From: Laguncularia racemosa
Lineage: Eukaryota; Streptophyta; Magnoliopsida; Myrtales; Combretaceae
Direction: 5' to 3'
DNA: 64,000 nucleotides
Assembly: GCA_037954665.1 (NCBI GenBank)
Contig: JBBMOL010000023.1
Location: 1,922,001 to 1,986,000 of the forward strand
Part shown: piece by piece, positions 12,663-24,419 of the stretch
Layout of the letters: the number at the start of each line of letters is the position of its first letter
How positions within the stretch are numbered: position 1 is the first letter of the stretch
Notes under the pieces: model-generated
Seen by the model: the letters and a program-made list of their open reading frames with translations, nothing else
Told to the model about the DNA's origin: nothing
Database searches by the model: none
Program-made: the position numbers and the translations under genes

Positions 12663-13709
12663 ATGCCAAATTTCCCATGATCATTCCAAAACATAGACTT
12701 CACTTTTTGAGTCTTATTACCTTAGACTAAAGAGTCAAATTCATTAAAATATCAAGCTAAAAACTTGTGAATCGAATTTAGCTCTCTATATTTTGCCTCC
12801 TGACCACAGTCTTTTAAACGAAGTTGACGGGTTTAGGCATCAAATAAGCCTTCCTAATGGCTAGGAAATTGCTTGGCGCATGTGCGCTTGTGGAATAGCT
12901 ATACTACTGCCGTAGACACATTTGCACGATTCATATTACAAGAGCTTAGCATCGACACTACATATAATTTAGGTTTTTCTCTTAGTGCGAATGCTTGCAG
13001 CATCATTTAATTGTGCGTGTCACCTTTAGCTAATCGAAAATAGATATTGCATGAGATTTGAATTTACTAAAACTTCCACAAGCTTCAGTGAGCTTAGCCA
13101 CCATTCAATTATATGCATGGTCAAACTTGCATGCTTCATGTCATGCATAATGAGCATAAGGTACTACACTTGTAATTCTCCTATTCTAATGTAACATCAT
13201 TTGTTCATGTCACAATATTTCAAAATATCATTGTAAGTAAGTCCATATGTTCAACCATTTGGATTATAAGCCCATAGCTGCAATAATATAACATAAATAT
13301 TGGTTAAGAATCCACTTCCTCCAAGCTGATAAGGATGAAGCAATCTTTAAAACACTTATTCTAATTGTTTGACAGCTATAATTTATTTAATTTTTTAACC
13401 TCTTTTTACTTATGCATTTTTTTTAAACCATGATCTCTCTTCATGTCACTACACAAATATTAACATACATTATTCTAACACATCACTGTCCAGCTCACCT
13501 TTTTTTTTTTTTTTTTTGGATAAGAACAAAATATTCCCCTCAATAGAATATACTTTATTCCCAATAAAATGTAATAGCTAGAGAACATTAAGAAGGTTCT
13601 TCTACTGTTTATTTGAGGTGTCCCTTTTTTTTTTCATTTTAATAATAAGAGATAATAATGTAAAGCCATGGAAATACATAATTAGACCACTATGATAATG
13701 GTCTTAATA
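12663..13709. other. Spacer, nothing recognised
   Basis: AT-rich unique-looking DNA with a T-run at about 13500-13518. No open gene, tRNA or repeat with ends was found. Confidence 0.4.
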
Positions 13710-13717
13710 CACGAGAT

Positions 13718-13742
13718 CATGGTTGTCAAAATCGTGATTTTA
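13718..13742 (+). repeat. Left terminal inverted repeat of the hAT element
   Basis: The end reads CATGGTTGTCAAAATC and is preceded by the target duplication at 13710-13717. AATCG words continue inward to about 13785, as expected for transposase-binding sub-terminal repeats. Confidence 0.9.
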
Positions 13743-14045
13743 CGTAGAATCGTCAGGGGGTCTGTAGAATCGGAACGTAGAAACGAAACATAAAAACATA
13801 AGTTTTTACAACCTTTATAAAATAACCTTTAAATATTAAAAATTTACTTACAGTAGTCATTAAAAAATATAATGGATAATATAAATTAAAACTTTCAGCA
13901 TAAAATTGGATCATAAATCACAATAAAAGTCATAATATAGATAATCAAGCATAAGTTGTATAATATAAATAATCAACCATAAAAATAATCAACCAAAAGT
14001 CTTAATAAAAGTTATGAAATCATAAATCATATTACAAAACAAGAA

Positions 14046-16627
14046 CTAAAATAAATCATCACAATTTCCACCATCTCTCTCATCCATATCATCATCATCA
14101 TTTGCATCTTCATCATCATCTTCTTCTTCATCAATGTCAACATCATCATAAGGTGTACTGCTAGTGCTACCAATGATTTCCATATCCTCTAATTCCAAAT
14201 TTTTTGAAGTTCCTATTTGCATTTCAGCTTCAACATTATCAATATCATGAAGGTCCAAATCATTTGGGATTAAGGACTTACTGACAGGACTCTCCAAATT
14301 GACATAAGCACCAATTTCGTCCTCTTCTGCATCATCTTTATCTTCATCCCTTGGACTTGAAAAGATATGCAACACACCTTGACCTTCATTCTCATTTGAT
14401 GAGTCAAACACATTTTCTTCTTCAACTATCCATTCATCATCAGATGAGAGATCTTCAACAGTGAAAGTAGAAGTGTCAGTGTCAGCAATGCATCTTTCTT
14501 TCCTATTTCTTAATTTCAAGTTATGCATTACAAAGACTAAATCATTCATCTTTTGTTGATGCAGCCTATTCCTCTTTTTGGTATGAACCTGAAAATGAAA
14601 AAGGTTATACATAACTTTATAAGATTCATAATCTTAATAAGTAATAATATATAAAATTGAATAAAAGAACTATTTGTATCGTACCATTTCAAATGCACTC
14701 CAATTCCACTCACAACCTAAAGAACTACAAGTCAAACTTAAAGCACGGATAGCAAACTTTTGTAGTTCTGAGCATTCATCTCCATATGAATCCTACCATT
14801 TAGCTGGAGCTTTTTTGTTTCTTACTAACCTTGCAGCTTCAATGCCAAATAGTCCCTTAGCATCCTTAAATCTTTTAAGCTACATATCAATCTTACACCT
14901 TTCTGTTGGATTAGAAACCATACGCTCTATGCAATCATATAATCCAATCTTAACATCAGCATCAACTTTAAAATCATCACTATAATGATAATGGGGATTC
15001 AAATAATAAGCTGCAGCATGTAATGGTCTATGGAGTTGAAACTCCCATCTCTTGTCAATAATCTTGAAGATAGGTTCATAACTACATTAAATAAATATGA
15101 TTTCAATTTAGAAATGAAACTTTAAAATTAGCACTAAAGAAAAAAAAAAATATATATATATAGCTAACAAGTTACGATATTACCTTTTTTTCACATTGTT
15201 GAAGTTTGCTTTAATTTTCTACTTAGCATGATCCATTTCTGGATGAATTAAACCTAAGCTGGTTGATCATCAGAATCCACTAATCTAAGCACTTTAATCA
15301 AGGGAAATGCAGCTTTAAGGCAAACAATAACATTCTTCCAAAACCCACTATCCAAAACTACTTGTTGAATCCGCTTTCCATCACTTGTGGTCAATACTTA
15401 CATGATTTCCAATGACTAGAAGTGAACATCACCATCAATGCACTTTTCAACTCACTAAGGCAACCTAATGTCAAATACGAAGTGGCAAAACGAGTTGCAC
15501 CAGGTCTAATCAAGTCCCTTCCTTTAGTGTATCTTCTCAAAATTGAGATAAGTATAGTCCTGGAATAAATATATGTAGTAATTCGCCTTCTTTTTGCAAT
15601 TATCCCCTGATGGATCTTCAAATTCTTCTCAAAGTCTTCCAAGATCAAATCGATGCAATGTGCAGCACAAGGTGTCCAATATAAGCATTTCTCTTCTCCA
15701 TCAATTTTTCTCCTGCTGCTTTATAATTTGCAGCATTATCTGTAATAACTTGTACAACATTTTCCTCTCCAACCTTCTCCACAATATCATCTAACATTGC
15801 CAAAACTTTGTCGGTTGTCTTAGATACATCAAAAGCATCTATAGATGATAAGAAGACCGTTCCTTTAGGGCTATAAACCAAGAAATTGCATATGGAACGC
15901 CTCTTTCTATCAGTCCATGCATCAGACATAATAGAGCAACCTATTTTTTTTCCATTCAACTTTGTAGACATTAAGTAATTCCATTACTCGAGCTACTTCT
16001 TTCTTCAAACAAGTCACCCTTAGCTCATGATAAGAAGGAGGTTTAAGCCTACATCCATATCGACCAACCACTTGAAGCATCTTCACAAACTCTGGATTTT
16101 TGACACAATTAAATGGAATTGCACTAGTATAGAAAAAATGAGCAATTTGTTGGCTACATTCTTCTCTCAAATCCTTCTTCATGAATTGGTTAATTATACC
16201 TTGCGTTGCTCGTGTTCCACTTTCATAATTTTTTTTTTTTTTATTTCAGAAAGAAGTCCATGCAATTCCTTTCTTTATTTTTTATCCCAATTTGCTCCAC
16301 CTCATCATCAACATCATCAGAATCTTCAATGCCATGAATTTGCTTTCTCTTCATTTATGATAATTTTGCCGCTTTTAGCAACATTGTTAACATTTCATTT
16401 TTTACATCATTCGGGACACTGGTGCATGGCTCTACATCTTTACGTGTACACCTCAAGTGATTCTTGAATCTGTAAATGCCTCCACTAACAACTTTATTAC
16501 AATACTTACATTTAACTTTTTTCCCATTGTTGTCTACATCAATTCCATGCTCCCAACCTACATCAGATGTACTTCCAAGTGAATTCTTTCTTTTCGAACT
16601 CTCTCTAGATGATTTGGAAGATGACAT
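14046..16627 (-). pseudogene. hAT transposase (BED zinc finger, DUF659, hAT dimerisation), disabled
   Basis: Read on the minus strand. An N-terminal piece (16627-16355) starts with ATG and has a BED zinc finger: a Trp-x-His then a CKYC pair, a His and Cys ligands. The next piece (16182-15922) leads into a DUF659 region (15971-15645) with SDAWTD and ITDNAANY, then 15648-15391 with RPGATRFATSYLTL. The hAT dimerisation region at about 15000-14672 reads with ALSLTCSSLGCE, then TKKRNRL at the top of the last exon (14612-14046), which ends in a long Asp/Glu-rich tail. Reading frame changes between adjacent pieces (near 15960 and 15650), and in-frame TAG codons interrupt the dimerisation region (near 14806 and 14880). 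Some breaks may be introns, but the stops show it is not functional as it stands. Confidence 0.88.
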
Positions 16628-17210
16628 TTTAACTCAATCGATACTTAAAATCCTGTAAGAAAAAAAAAAAGAAAAGAAAAAAGGAGTAAAGAGAGCTATG
16701 GTAGAAAGTAGAAACTATAAAGTACTATTACATATTTACAAATTACATATATAAAGTAAATTGCTCATGCTCATGCTCATGTAACAAGTAATTACTAATT
16801 AGAACTAGAAGAGATAGCAAGAAAAATAACTATAAAGGTTTTCTTTAAATCATCATCAAGAAAAGGAAAGTAAAACATAAGGGGTAACAAGCTTTACATT
16901 CCATAAAGCTAGAAAAATGAGTATATTATAAATTTATAACTAAGTAATATAATCCCATTTCCAAATTATAACAATATAACTTAGCACACCACATGCTCAA
17001 CCTAAACCCTCCAAATGCAACTTGTATGAAGGATTAAGTTTCTCTGGAATTGGCTTTATTGATATTTAGGCACATAATACATTTAGACGGGATATCAACT
17101 TGGATTGAGATCGGATAAGAAAACACGAAGAAAAATGCTTTTTGGAAGGAACAAGGGAAGAGCACGGCCGAGTAATTAAATTGCACAGCCGTGTGTCAAG
17201 GAAACACGCT

Positions 17211-17430
17211 CACAGAAGCACACACGGTTGAAGGCACAGCCGTGTGTTGAGCTTGGAAAATACACAGAAGCACATACGGTTGAAGGCACGACCGTGTGTT
17301 AAGCTTAAAAAATCTACAGAAGCACATACAGTTGAGTACACGGTTGAAGGCACGACCGTGTGTTAAGCTTGAAAATCCATAGAAGCATACACGGTTGAGT
17401 ACACGGTTGAAGGCACAGCCTTGAAAGCCA
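17211..17430. repeat. Minisatellite of about 52-63 bp units inside the hAT element
   Basis: About four units share the core CAGAAGCACA...CGGTTGAAGGCACGACCGTGTGTTAAGCTTG. The third and fourth carry an extra GTTGAGTACA step. CACACGG and CCGTGTG words make each unit partly self-complementary. It lies upstream of the transposase start, between it and the right end of the element. The words resemble those in the Athila-like LTRs at about 22.7-23.0 and 35.9-36.0 kb. Confidence 0.85.
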
Positions 17431-17904
17431 TCAACCCATTCAAATACCCATTCACAATCACAACTCACAAGCATAAAAATTCACATGATACACTACATTA
17501 CAACTGTATAAGTACAAGTATTGCTAGTCAGTAGTCATACAAGTCATACCTAATACAAAACTCGTGTTTATGAAGATGGATCTCAACTCGGTGGCTTGCT
17601 GCAAGAACAATCGCTGCTTGGCGGTGCTCACTCGTCTACGAAGGAGAAGGATCGCTAGCTCGCTGCTCAGCGCTCTTTGTTCTAATAGTATCAGCTCAGC
17701 TCAATGTGGAAGTGGAACTATGGATTTCGGCTCGCCTCTCTTGTTTTCACAATCTCTCTTCTCCTCTCTCCACTGAACTCTGAAGAACTTCAACGTACAG
17801 GCTACAGCAGCAAGCCGGAAATGGCAAAGGACGCGCTGAGTCGTCGATTGGGCTGGGCTGGGTTGGGCTTGGATCCGATCCGAATGGCTTAAGCTTGCAA
17901 TTGG

Positions 17905-18088
17905 AAATATTTGCGGAATCGGTTGAAACGGACAGAATCGCGATTTTGAACGATTTTACTGTTCAAAATAGCGATTTTATTACGATTTTGCTTTTCTCCG
18001 ATTTTGTGTGCGAGTTAACTGGGAATATATATACAAACTCGTAAAATCGTTGAATTGTACGAGTTAAAATGTGATTTTGACAACAATG
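17905..18088. repeat. Right sub-terminal repeats and terminal inverted repeat of the hAT element
   Basis: At least six CGATTTT/AAAATCG words lie between 17930 and 18055, followed by the end GATTTTGACAACAATG at 18073-18088 and the target duplication at 18089-18096. Clustered sub-terminal hexamers are the usual binding sites of hAT transposases. Confidence 0.85.
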
Positions 18089-18096
18089 CACGAGAT

Positions 18097-20205
18097 GAGC
18101 TTTGGCTTGTGGTTTAATATTATATAATTTTAAGAAATAATGTTGCTCCATCAATTTGTATAAGCTGGATCATTGTGAAATTCTAATTCATATAACCCTT
18201 ATTCCATTATTCTCCATTTGTATATTCACTTCTATAATTTAACTCCTTTGTCATTTATTTCCTGTATTCATAAATAAATGCACCCGTGACATTAATATTG
18301 AATTGTCCACTATATGAGCAATTTACACCATCCAATAAATAAAAGTTTATCCATTGAATAAACAAGGTAAGAATCCAGCTCATCAACCTTATCTGTAAGA
18401 TAAGAATGAGACAAACTAAAAAGCATATTCCTTATTCTTCATGTACTCTAGTGATAACTAGAATACCTTTTTTATTTCATTGACAGGTATCATTTCTATA
18501 TTATTGATATATGTGCATTCCCTCCTTTTATCCTTTTTTTTTTTAATTTTCTCAATCAACCAGGCATTAATCAACGACATGGGGTGACTGTGACTATTGT
18601 ATCAATCTACATCACTTGTGTTCACTCTCTATCGCATGACATTTTGGTTTAATAGCAACACGGAATGACTGCAATAGTTGCATCAGACCTCATGACGTAG
18701 GATTGTTCTTCATCGTGGGTCATTCCAGTCACTAACAAACCTTAGCTAGTCACGTGTATTATCCTCATGCATTTTTGAATTTGCAATAGTAATCAATAAG
18801 GAATACACAAAAGAACATGTTTAAATTCATGTTTCTCTCCCTAGGAGTACTTGTATGCATTTTCACTCTCTCTCTAGATTTCTTGTCAATTTCATTCAAT
18901 TTAAATGAAATTGATTCAAGATATAAGATCTTAAACCTTTAAGCTTTAAAATAGCTCTAAGATTTCACAATGTTATATACATTTAAGGTAGCAATTTTGG
19001 TCAAATTTGACTTAGGGTTCATAATTCATCATGAGTTTGTATTTACAGGTCATGATCAAGTTGTTTGTTATTAATAGTGTGTTGATTGACTCGATAATTC
19101 TGTTGAGCACCCTACAAAGGCTTAGTCTAACCACTCCTTGATATCAATCGCCATCAAAATTGCCTACGAGCACCTTTTATCGGTCGATACCTCCTCCTTC
19201 AGGTAGCTAGTCATTTTTTTATTTGTTTTCATTCCTTATTTTATTTATTTATTTGTTTTCTTTACTTATACCAAGTTTTAATGAAAATGTGTTTTCTTCA
19301 CTCTTGATTTGTATCCTTATATTTTAAAAACGTATCTTTTCTAAACAAGTTTTTGAGTTCTAAACCTTAATTTCTCAAGTAGTCTCAACTGGAATTTGAT
19401 TTCGTAAAATGCCTCATTCATTTAATTGCATTTATACAGATCATACTGCACATGCCTGCTATAATCATTTGATTCAATCGCATAGATTTAATTTGTCCAT
19501 GGTGTGCTTATATGTTTAGTAATTGATTTTTTTTTTCTAGATCAGAAATTAAAGAAGAAGGTAAGCACCAATTTTTTATGGATTCCTTCTTTGTTACTGT
19601 TAAATACCTTTTAATTTGTATGTCTATATCCACTATCTTTTATAGAGATCCTTCCAATTAAAGATTTACTTGTTCTCTTCCGGTAGCTGGCCTTAATGAT
19701 TCATAATATTAATTAATTTCATGGAGAAATGTAGATGCAATTTAAGCGCTGATCATTTTTCTAAGAAAAAAGTATGTTGATTTTTCATTTTTTGAATGAT
19801 TTGCTTAGATTCAATTGTAATAGCTTGCCCTATAACACTATTCATAGTTTCTAGCCTTAGAAATTAAGATGCATTTGTAAGGTGTGGGTGTGATCACCAC
19901 ACGTGACATCCACTTATATTAAATGAGAATGTAAAATATCACATCAAAGAGTAGGTTAGTTCTTTCTTGCTAGTTAAAGGAAGTGTTATTGGGCATTTCT
20001 ATCACTTTAGAAAAGGGAAGAAAAAAAAAAGAAAATGCATCAATCCTATAATTAGGTTTTCATTTTTTGGACTTTTATTCTTCAATCCATTATCATAAGG
20101 TACAATGACATTATTTATTTACTCATATCATAGAAAGATATTAATTTCAGTAATTAATCATACCTTTTACCTTTATCTTAACATACTACTCCAAATAAAT
20201 TAGTC
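18097..20205. other. Spacer, nothing recognised
   Basis: AT-rich DNA with short open frames only. A GACTGTGACTATTGTATCA-like phrase near 18588 recurs in altered form near 18667 (GACTGCAATAGTTGCATCA), suggesting a small old duplication. No gene or element ends can be supported. Confidence 0.4.
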
Positions 20206-20630
20206 ACAAAACATATGAATTATGTTTATTACCTTACCATAGAGAAAAGAAAAAACATTTAAATATATTTAGTGCAAGAATATTATATTAACATATGCAT
20301 ACATATAATAAGGAAATAAGCATCCACGCCTTAAATCTCTATTTTATCCTCTTCTAATATATTACATACATTTTTTACCTCTTTTGTCGATATTTTCTTT
20401 TAATTAAAGTAAATGCACAATTACATCATAAACATATGAACTATGTTTATTACCTTACCATATAAGAAAAGAAAAACATATAAATATATTTAGTGCAAAA
20501 ATATTATATTAACATATGCTTACATATAATAAGGAAATAAACATCCACGCCTTAAATCTTTGTTTTATCTCTTCTGATTTATTACATTAATATATTACAT
20601 ACATTTTCTACCTCTTCTGTCTATCTAAAT
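20206..20630. repeat. Two-copy tandem duplication with about 222-bp period
   Basis: The segment from about 20206 to 20395 recurs at about 20428 to 20630. Shared strings include TATGTTTATTACCTTACCAT, TTAACATATGC and CATCCACGCCTTAAATC. The copies differ by scattered substitutions and small indels. Confidence 0.85.
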
Positions 20631-21168
20631 ATGAATAGATAGAATAGACAATCCTATGTAAACCCAAATAAAAACCATATATCATAAATTAGTCAAAGCT
20701 ATACAAAAAGGTACAAAAATAAATTGAATTTATCCATCAAACCCTTGTAACTTAATGATATAGACGATGGCCTTTAGGTTAAGTTCAAAATTTTCCTCTC
20801 ATATATATATAGAAGTTTAGATATTTACTTTAATCTAACAGCTATATTTGTACATCAGGAAGATATGTATGTTTCCATATATATGTAATTTAATTATTTC
20901 CAAAAGGTCTATTTCTATATATATCTCTTTTGACATTTAATGTGTATTTATGCATATTTATATGTGCATATATGTATACATAAGAAGGATATAATAGAAC
21001 ATATTTAGGTATATATATTCATACATAAAAATACAACGTTGAATCGAGGAGAATTAGTAAAAAAAAATAATAATAAATACATAAAATGAGAAATACATCT
21101 ATCAAAGTATATACCTACATCTATATACCCACCTCTATATGATTAAGAATATATACTTAACTATATAT
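20631..21168. other. AT-rich spacer with TATA-rich microsatellite-like sequence
   Basis: Simple ATAT and TATGTATA words dominate from about 20795 to 21165. No gene is visible. Confidence 0.4.
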
Positions 21169-21252
21169 GAAAACATATAAGATAAGATCACTTGACCCTG
21201 AGTACGAGTTGAAAACATATAAGATAAGATCACTTGACCCTGAGTACGAGTT
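21169..21252. repeat. Perfect 42-bp tandem duplication
   Basis: Positions 21169-21210 and 21211-21252 are identical (each begins GAAAACATATAAG and ends GTACGAGTT). Perfect identity implies a recent event. Confidence 0.95.
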
Positions 21253-22221
21253 GCGGTTACCTAAGTTGCAGTGGATGATGATTATAATCGGTATGAGCAT
21301 TTGGTGTTAAATGTTTGTCTTTGTGTAAGTGTTTATTTAATTAGTTGATTATTCTAAAATTGGATTAAAGAACTATATGAGCTCTAATTAAAACATAACT
21401 TCCATTGTACGACGTCTTGTATAGTTGAATGTCATCACTTCTACGCAATGGTGCATGAGAATTCGAGAGGGACTTACCTCTGCCATACATGAGCTAAGTT
21501 ACTTGGGGTTTGTCGTGTGTGATGATGGAGATGAAGACCATGTTACCATTTAGTAGGGGAAGACAAAAACTGAGTGAACCGGTGACCAAACCAAATTGAA
21601 AATTTAGGTTTTTTTTCTTTTTTGAAATTTTGTTGCATCTAACATTTCCCTTTTGGCATTCCTTCTTTTCCCATTATAAGGCCAACTTATCTCCATTTGT
21701 CTTTGCAAGAAGAGAGTCTATTAGAAGACTCTCATCTTCAAATCCTCAACCCACCATCCCCACCCCCCTTAATTGTTGCTATCACTTGCAATGGGTAAGG
21801 ACACTAGAAAGACTAAGTCACATAGTGGGACTAGTGACAATAGTAAAGAGATAATAGCATATTCAAATGGACATGTACTAATAGTACCCTCCTATCAGAA
21901 TGAATGGCCTAACCCAACAATTAAGAAAGACTTCTTTTGGACTTGTATAGACAAAAGATATACATAGGAACACTAGCATTTAATGACACTTGGCATTTCA
22001 TAAAGCGAGCACCTAAGGTTGAACATATAGAGAATATAAAGGGAGATTCTACAACATCAAGTAAAGCTAGATTCATGTAGTGAAGAGCTATAACATTGGT
22101 GTTCCTTCACATTGCACGAGAGGGGTATTGTACATAAGTGTTGTGCGCATGGGTTGTTTGAGTGTCGAGCACACGCATGCATCAAGCATCATGTGCATGC
22201 ACACTATAAGCATAACATAAG
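21253..22221. other. Unassigned region with short open stretches
   Basis: Two short overlapping plus-strand frames (21630-21854 and 21773-21967) sit in sequence less AT-rich than the surroundings. The second starts MGKDTRKTKSH and stops after 64 codons. I recognise no family in it, and stops close every frame soon after. It may be a transposon gene fragment or a chance frame. Confidence 0.3.
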
Positions 22222-22535
22222 TGTTGGGCTTGGGGTGGGGCCCATTAAATCGGCTGGTTCGATCCAACTTTTCTCAATAAAGCTCACACATTAGAAGCTA
22301 CTAATGGGCCTAAGCCCATGAAAAGCCCATATGTAGGCTTATTCACTCAGAATTGTTGATCGTCGTCATCATCCAATGGACAAAATTCATAGCAAAATCC
22401 TATAAAAACCAAATGCATCCTCATTTAAAGAGGACTCTTCTTTAGAAAAATATTGTTTCTCTACCAAACTTTCTTCAAAAGATTAAAACTATAATACTTT
22501 TGAAAACATCCACCTGTCACCATTGTGTTGAGATT
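22222..22535 (+). repeat. Copia-like LTR, plus orientation, cut off by an Athila-like LTR
   Basis: It begins TGTTGGGCTTGGGG and matches the minus-strand LTR at 12239-12662 through the CACCTGTCACCATTGTGTT-like region, including a CCTATAAAAACC promoter box near 22401. The match ends where the Athila-like LTR starts at 22536. The other copy continues for about 120 further bases, and these are missing here on either side of the gypsy material, so the LTR is truncated rather than simply split. Confidence 0.65.
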
Positions 22536-23670
22536 TGATAAGTACTAAATTAGATATGTATATTAAGTAAAACTTAATATGTTTTTCCTTGATTTTGGCA
22601 TGTTTTTGAAGAATTTATTGAGTAATAATTTGATTTTAGGGCTTTAATGAATAAAGAAATTAAAAAGGAAAAAAATGAATCCAATTTTACTCAATTTGGA
22701 GTTAAATTGAAGAAGTTATGAAGGTTTGAAGTTAAACATGACATAGACATGACCATGTTAAAAAATGGTATTGTACCGAAGTTGCACAAAAAGTTACATG
22801 AGACATTGACACAATCATGTTGTTAATTGTGTTACAGCTGAAGAGACATAGAAAGATACATAGGAGTTAGACACAATTGTGTCTAAGGCTATGTCTACTA
22901 GAACGTCAATTTTTACATGAATTTCAGCTACGAAGTGGACACGACTGTATTGGACAGTGTGTTGACCCAAAAGCGCACAATTTCTGACACACATTATATA
23001 AAAGGAGGAAAAATTTAAACCAAAGATTAGACATCATTAGTTGGAGTTTTGTTTTAGGGTTTTGAGAGGAAAAGACAACTACCACTTTTAACTTCAAGAA
23101 CTTAGGGTTTTTATTTATTTTTATTGATTTCCTTGATGATACATGCCAATACATCATTGATGAATTCAATTCCCAATATGTTTAGTACTTAATTTCCTTA
23201 GTATTTAGACTTGTGGAACTTAGGTTTATTATGTGACTTGAGATTTCTTTGTAACATTCAATAAATTCTTACGTTTATTAATTCATGCATGTGTTCTTTA
23301 TTTTGATTGATTTAATATTGTTAGTGTATTAATCCGTCTATTTGATATTGTATATCGAGATTGAAAAATCTGATGTATAATTAGATTTTGCATGTGTGAA
23401 GAGAATTGATTTAATCTTAAGGATAAGTTATAAGGTTCTTCCGAAATTATTGAAATTAGTTATGGGAATTTGTTGTTCTTAATACAATCTTTTAATTATG
23501 CTATTGTGAAGAGATTTAAATAGGTAATTTTAAGATTAAGATTTAATAAGCTTGAGAACGTTATTAGACTAAATTAGGGATGCTCTTAGTTCATGAATTG
23601 TAAAAAATATGATATTTATATTTTTATATACTATATTACAAAATCTGATAGATACATTGACCTCACATCA
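22536..23670 (+). repeat. Athila-like gypsy LTR, plus orientation
   Basis: The LTR runs from TGATAAGTACTAAATTAG at 22536 to CACATCA at 23670 and is followed by a decayed primer-binding site. The same sequence occurs inverted at 24420-25751. Its middle has several self-complementary ACACRATTGTGT-type words. The 3' part (after about 23600) lacks a segment present in the inverted copy. Confidence 0.75.
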
Positions 23671-23676
23671 AGTTTT

Positions 23677-23694
23677 TGGCACTGTTACCGAAGA
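23677..23694 (+). other. Decayed primer-binding site (tRNA-Asp type)
   Basis: The sequence TGGCACTGTTACCGAAGA lies six bases after the LTR. The undamaged site in Athila-type elements, complementary to the 3' end of tRNA-Asp, is TGGCGCCGTTGCCGGGGA. All differences are C-to-T or G-to-A changes, as expected from decay of methylated cytosines. Confidence 0.7.
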
Positions 23695-23787
23695 TTTCGA
23701 TATTAAAAACACTAGTTACTTTATTAACTTAACCATTTGTTCTTTTTTTTTTCCTTATTTATCTGTTTTATTTTCTTTTTGTAATGT

Positions 23788-24417
23788 ATGACCATAAATA
23801 ATTCACCAAATGTATTGATTTTTGATTCAGAAATTGAAAGGACAATAAGGTGGTTACAAAGCACAGTTCAACAAATAGTGGAGAAACTAAATCAAGAACC
23901 TCCTCTGAGAATTAAGACAGAAGAGGAAAGGGAAGAGTTGGAAATCATGGGTGACAAAATCAGAACCAACAGCGAACTATGTCCAATTGCTCAAAACCTT
24001 CTTCAGTCGGAGCCGACTCAAGTATCGTAAGGCCACCTATCACTACTAGCAACTTTCAAATTCTATCCCATATAATACAAATGGTGCAGCAGTTTGTCCA
24101 GTTTGATGGAATACAAGATGAGGACCCTAATGCTCACATATCTAATTTTTTGAAGATTTGTGACAACTTTAAGATTAATTGAGGACGACCAAAACAATGG
24201 TTGAATTCACTTCCAAGGGGATCTATCATGATCTAGGATAATATGGCTCAAAAGTTTTTAGGAAAATACTTTCCACTTGCTAAGACTGCCAAACTTCGAA
24301 AGGACATGTCATCCTATGCTCAACTAGAGGCTGAGACTTTGTATGATACTTAGGAGAGATACAAGGAATTATTAAGAAGATGCCCACATCATGGCCTACC
24401 AGCCGAGAGAGATATAA
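23788..24417 (+). pseudogene. Gypsy gag fragment, Athila-like, truncated
   Basis: Two overlapping open pieces (23788-24030 and 23979-24182), then further gag-like codons broken by stops up to about 24410, read like the N-terminal part of a Ty3/gypsy gag: a short N-terminal segment, a conserved QMVQQFVQFDG region, a WLNSLPRGS motif near 24202 and CPHHGLP near 24384. The frame shifts near 24030 and has in-frame stops near 24180, 24235 and 24350. No capsid end, protease, reverse transcriptase or integrase follows, because the inverted LTR begins at about 24420. Confidence 0.75.
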
Positions 24418-24419
24418 GG

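Larger units (their letters stand above)
13718..18088 (-). mobile_element. hAT-family DNA transposon, complete ends, broken transposase
   Basis: A 4,371-bp element flanked by a perfect 8-bp target duplication CACGAGAT (13710-13717 and 18089-18096), the length diagnostic of hAT elements. The ends are inverted repeats: CATGGTTGTCAAAATC at 13718 against CATTGTTGTCAAAATC read inward from 18088, 15 of 16 identical. The sub-terminal regions are crowded with AATCG/CGATT words. The transposase lies on the minus strand and is disabled. The perfect target duplication suggests the insertion is younger than the gypsy relics nearby. Confidence 0.92.

Noticed and set aside
14046..14612. Acidic 188-codon minus-strand frame as an independent gene
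   Set aside because: It begins with hAT dimerisation-domain residues and lies within the bounded hAT element, so it is the last exon of the transposase. Its in-frame ATG lies before a likely splice acceptor.
17211..17430. CRISPR-like array of repeats
   Set aside because: Units are adjacent without spacers, vary in length and lie inside a plant DNA transposon; this is a minisatellite.
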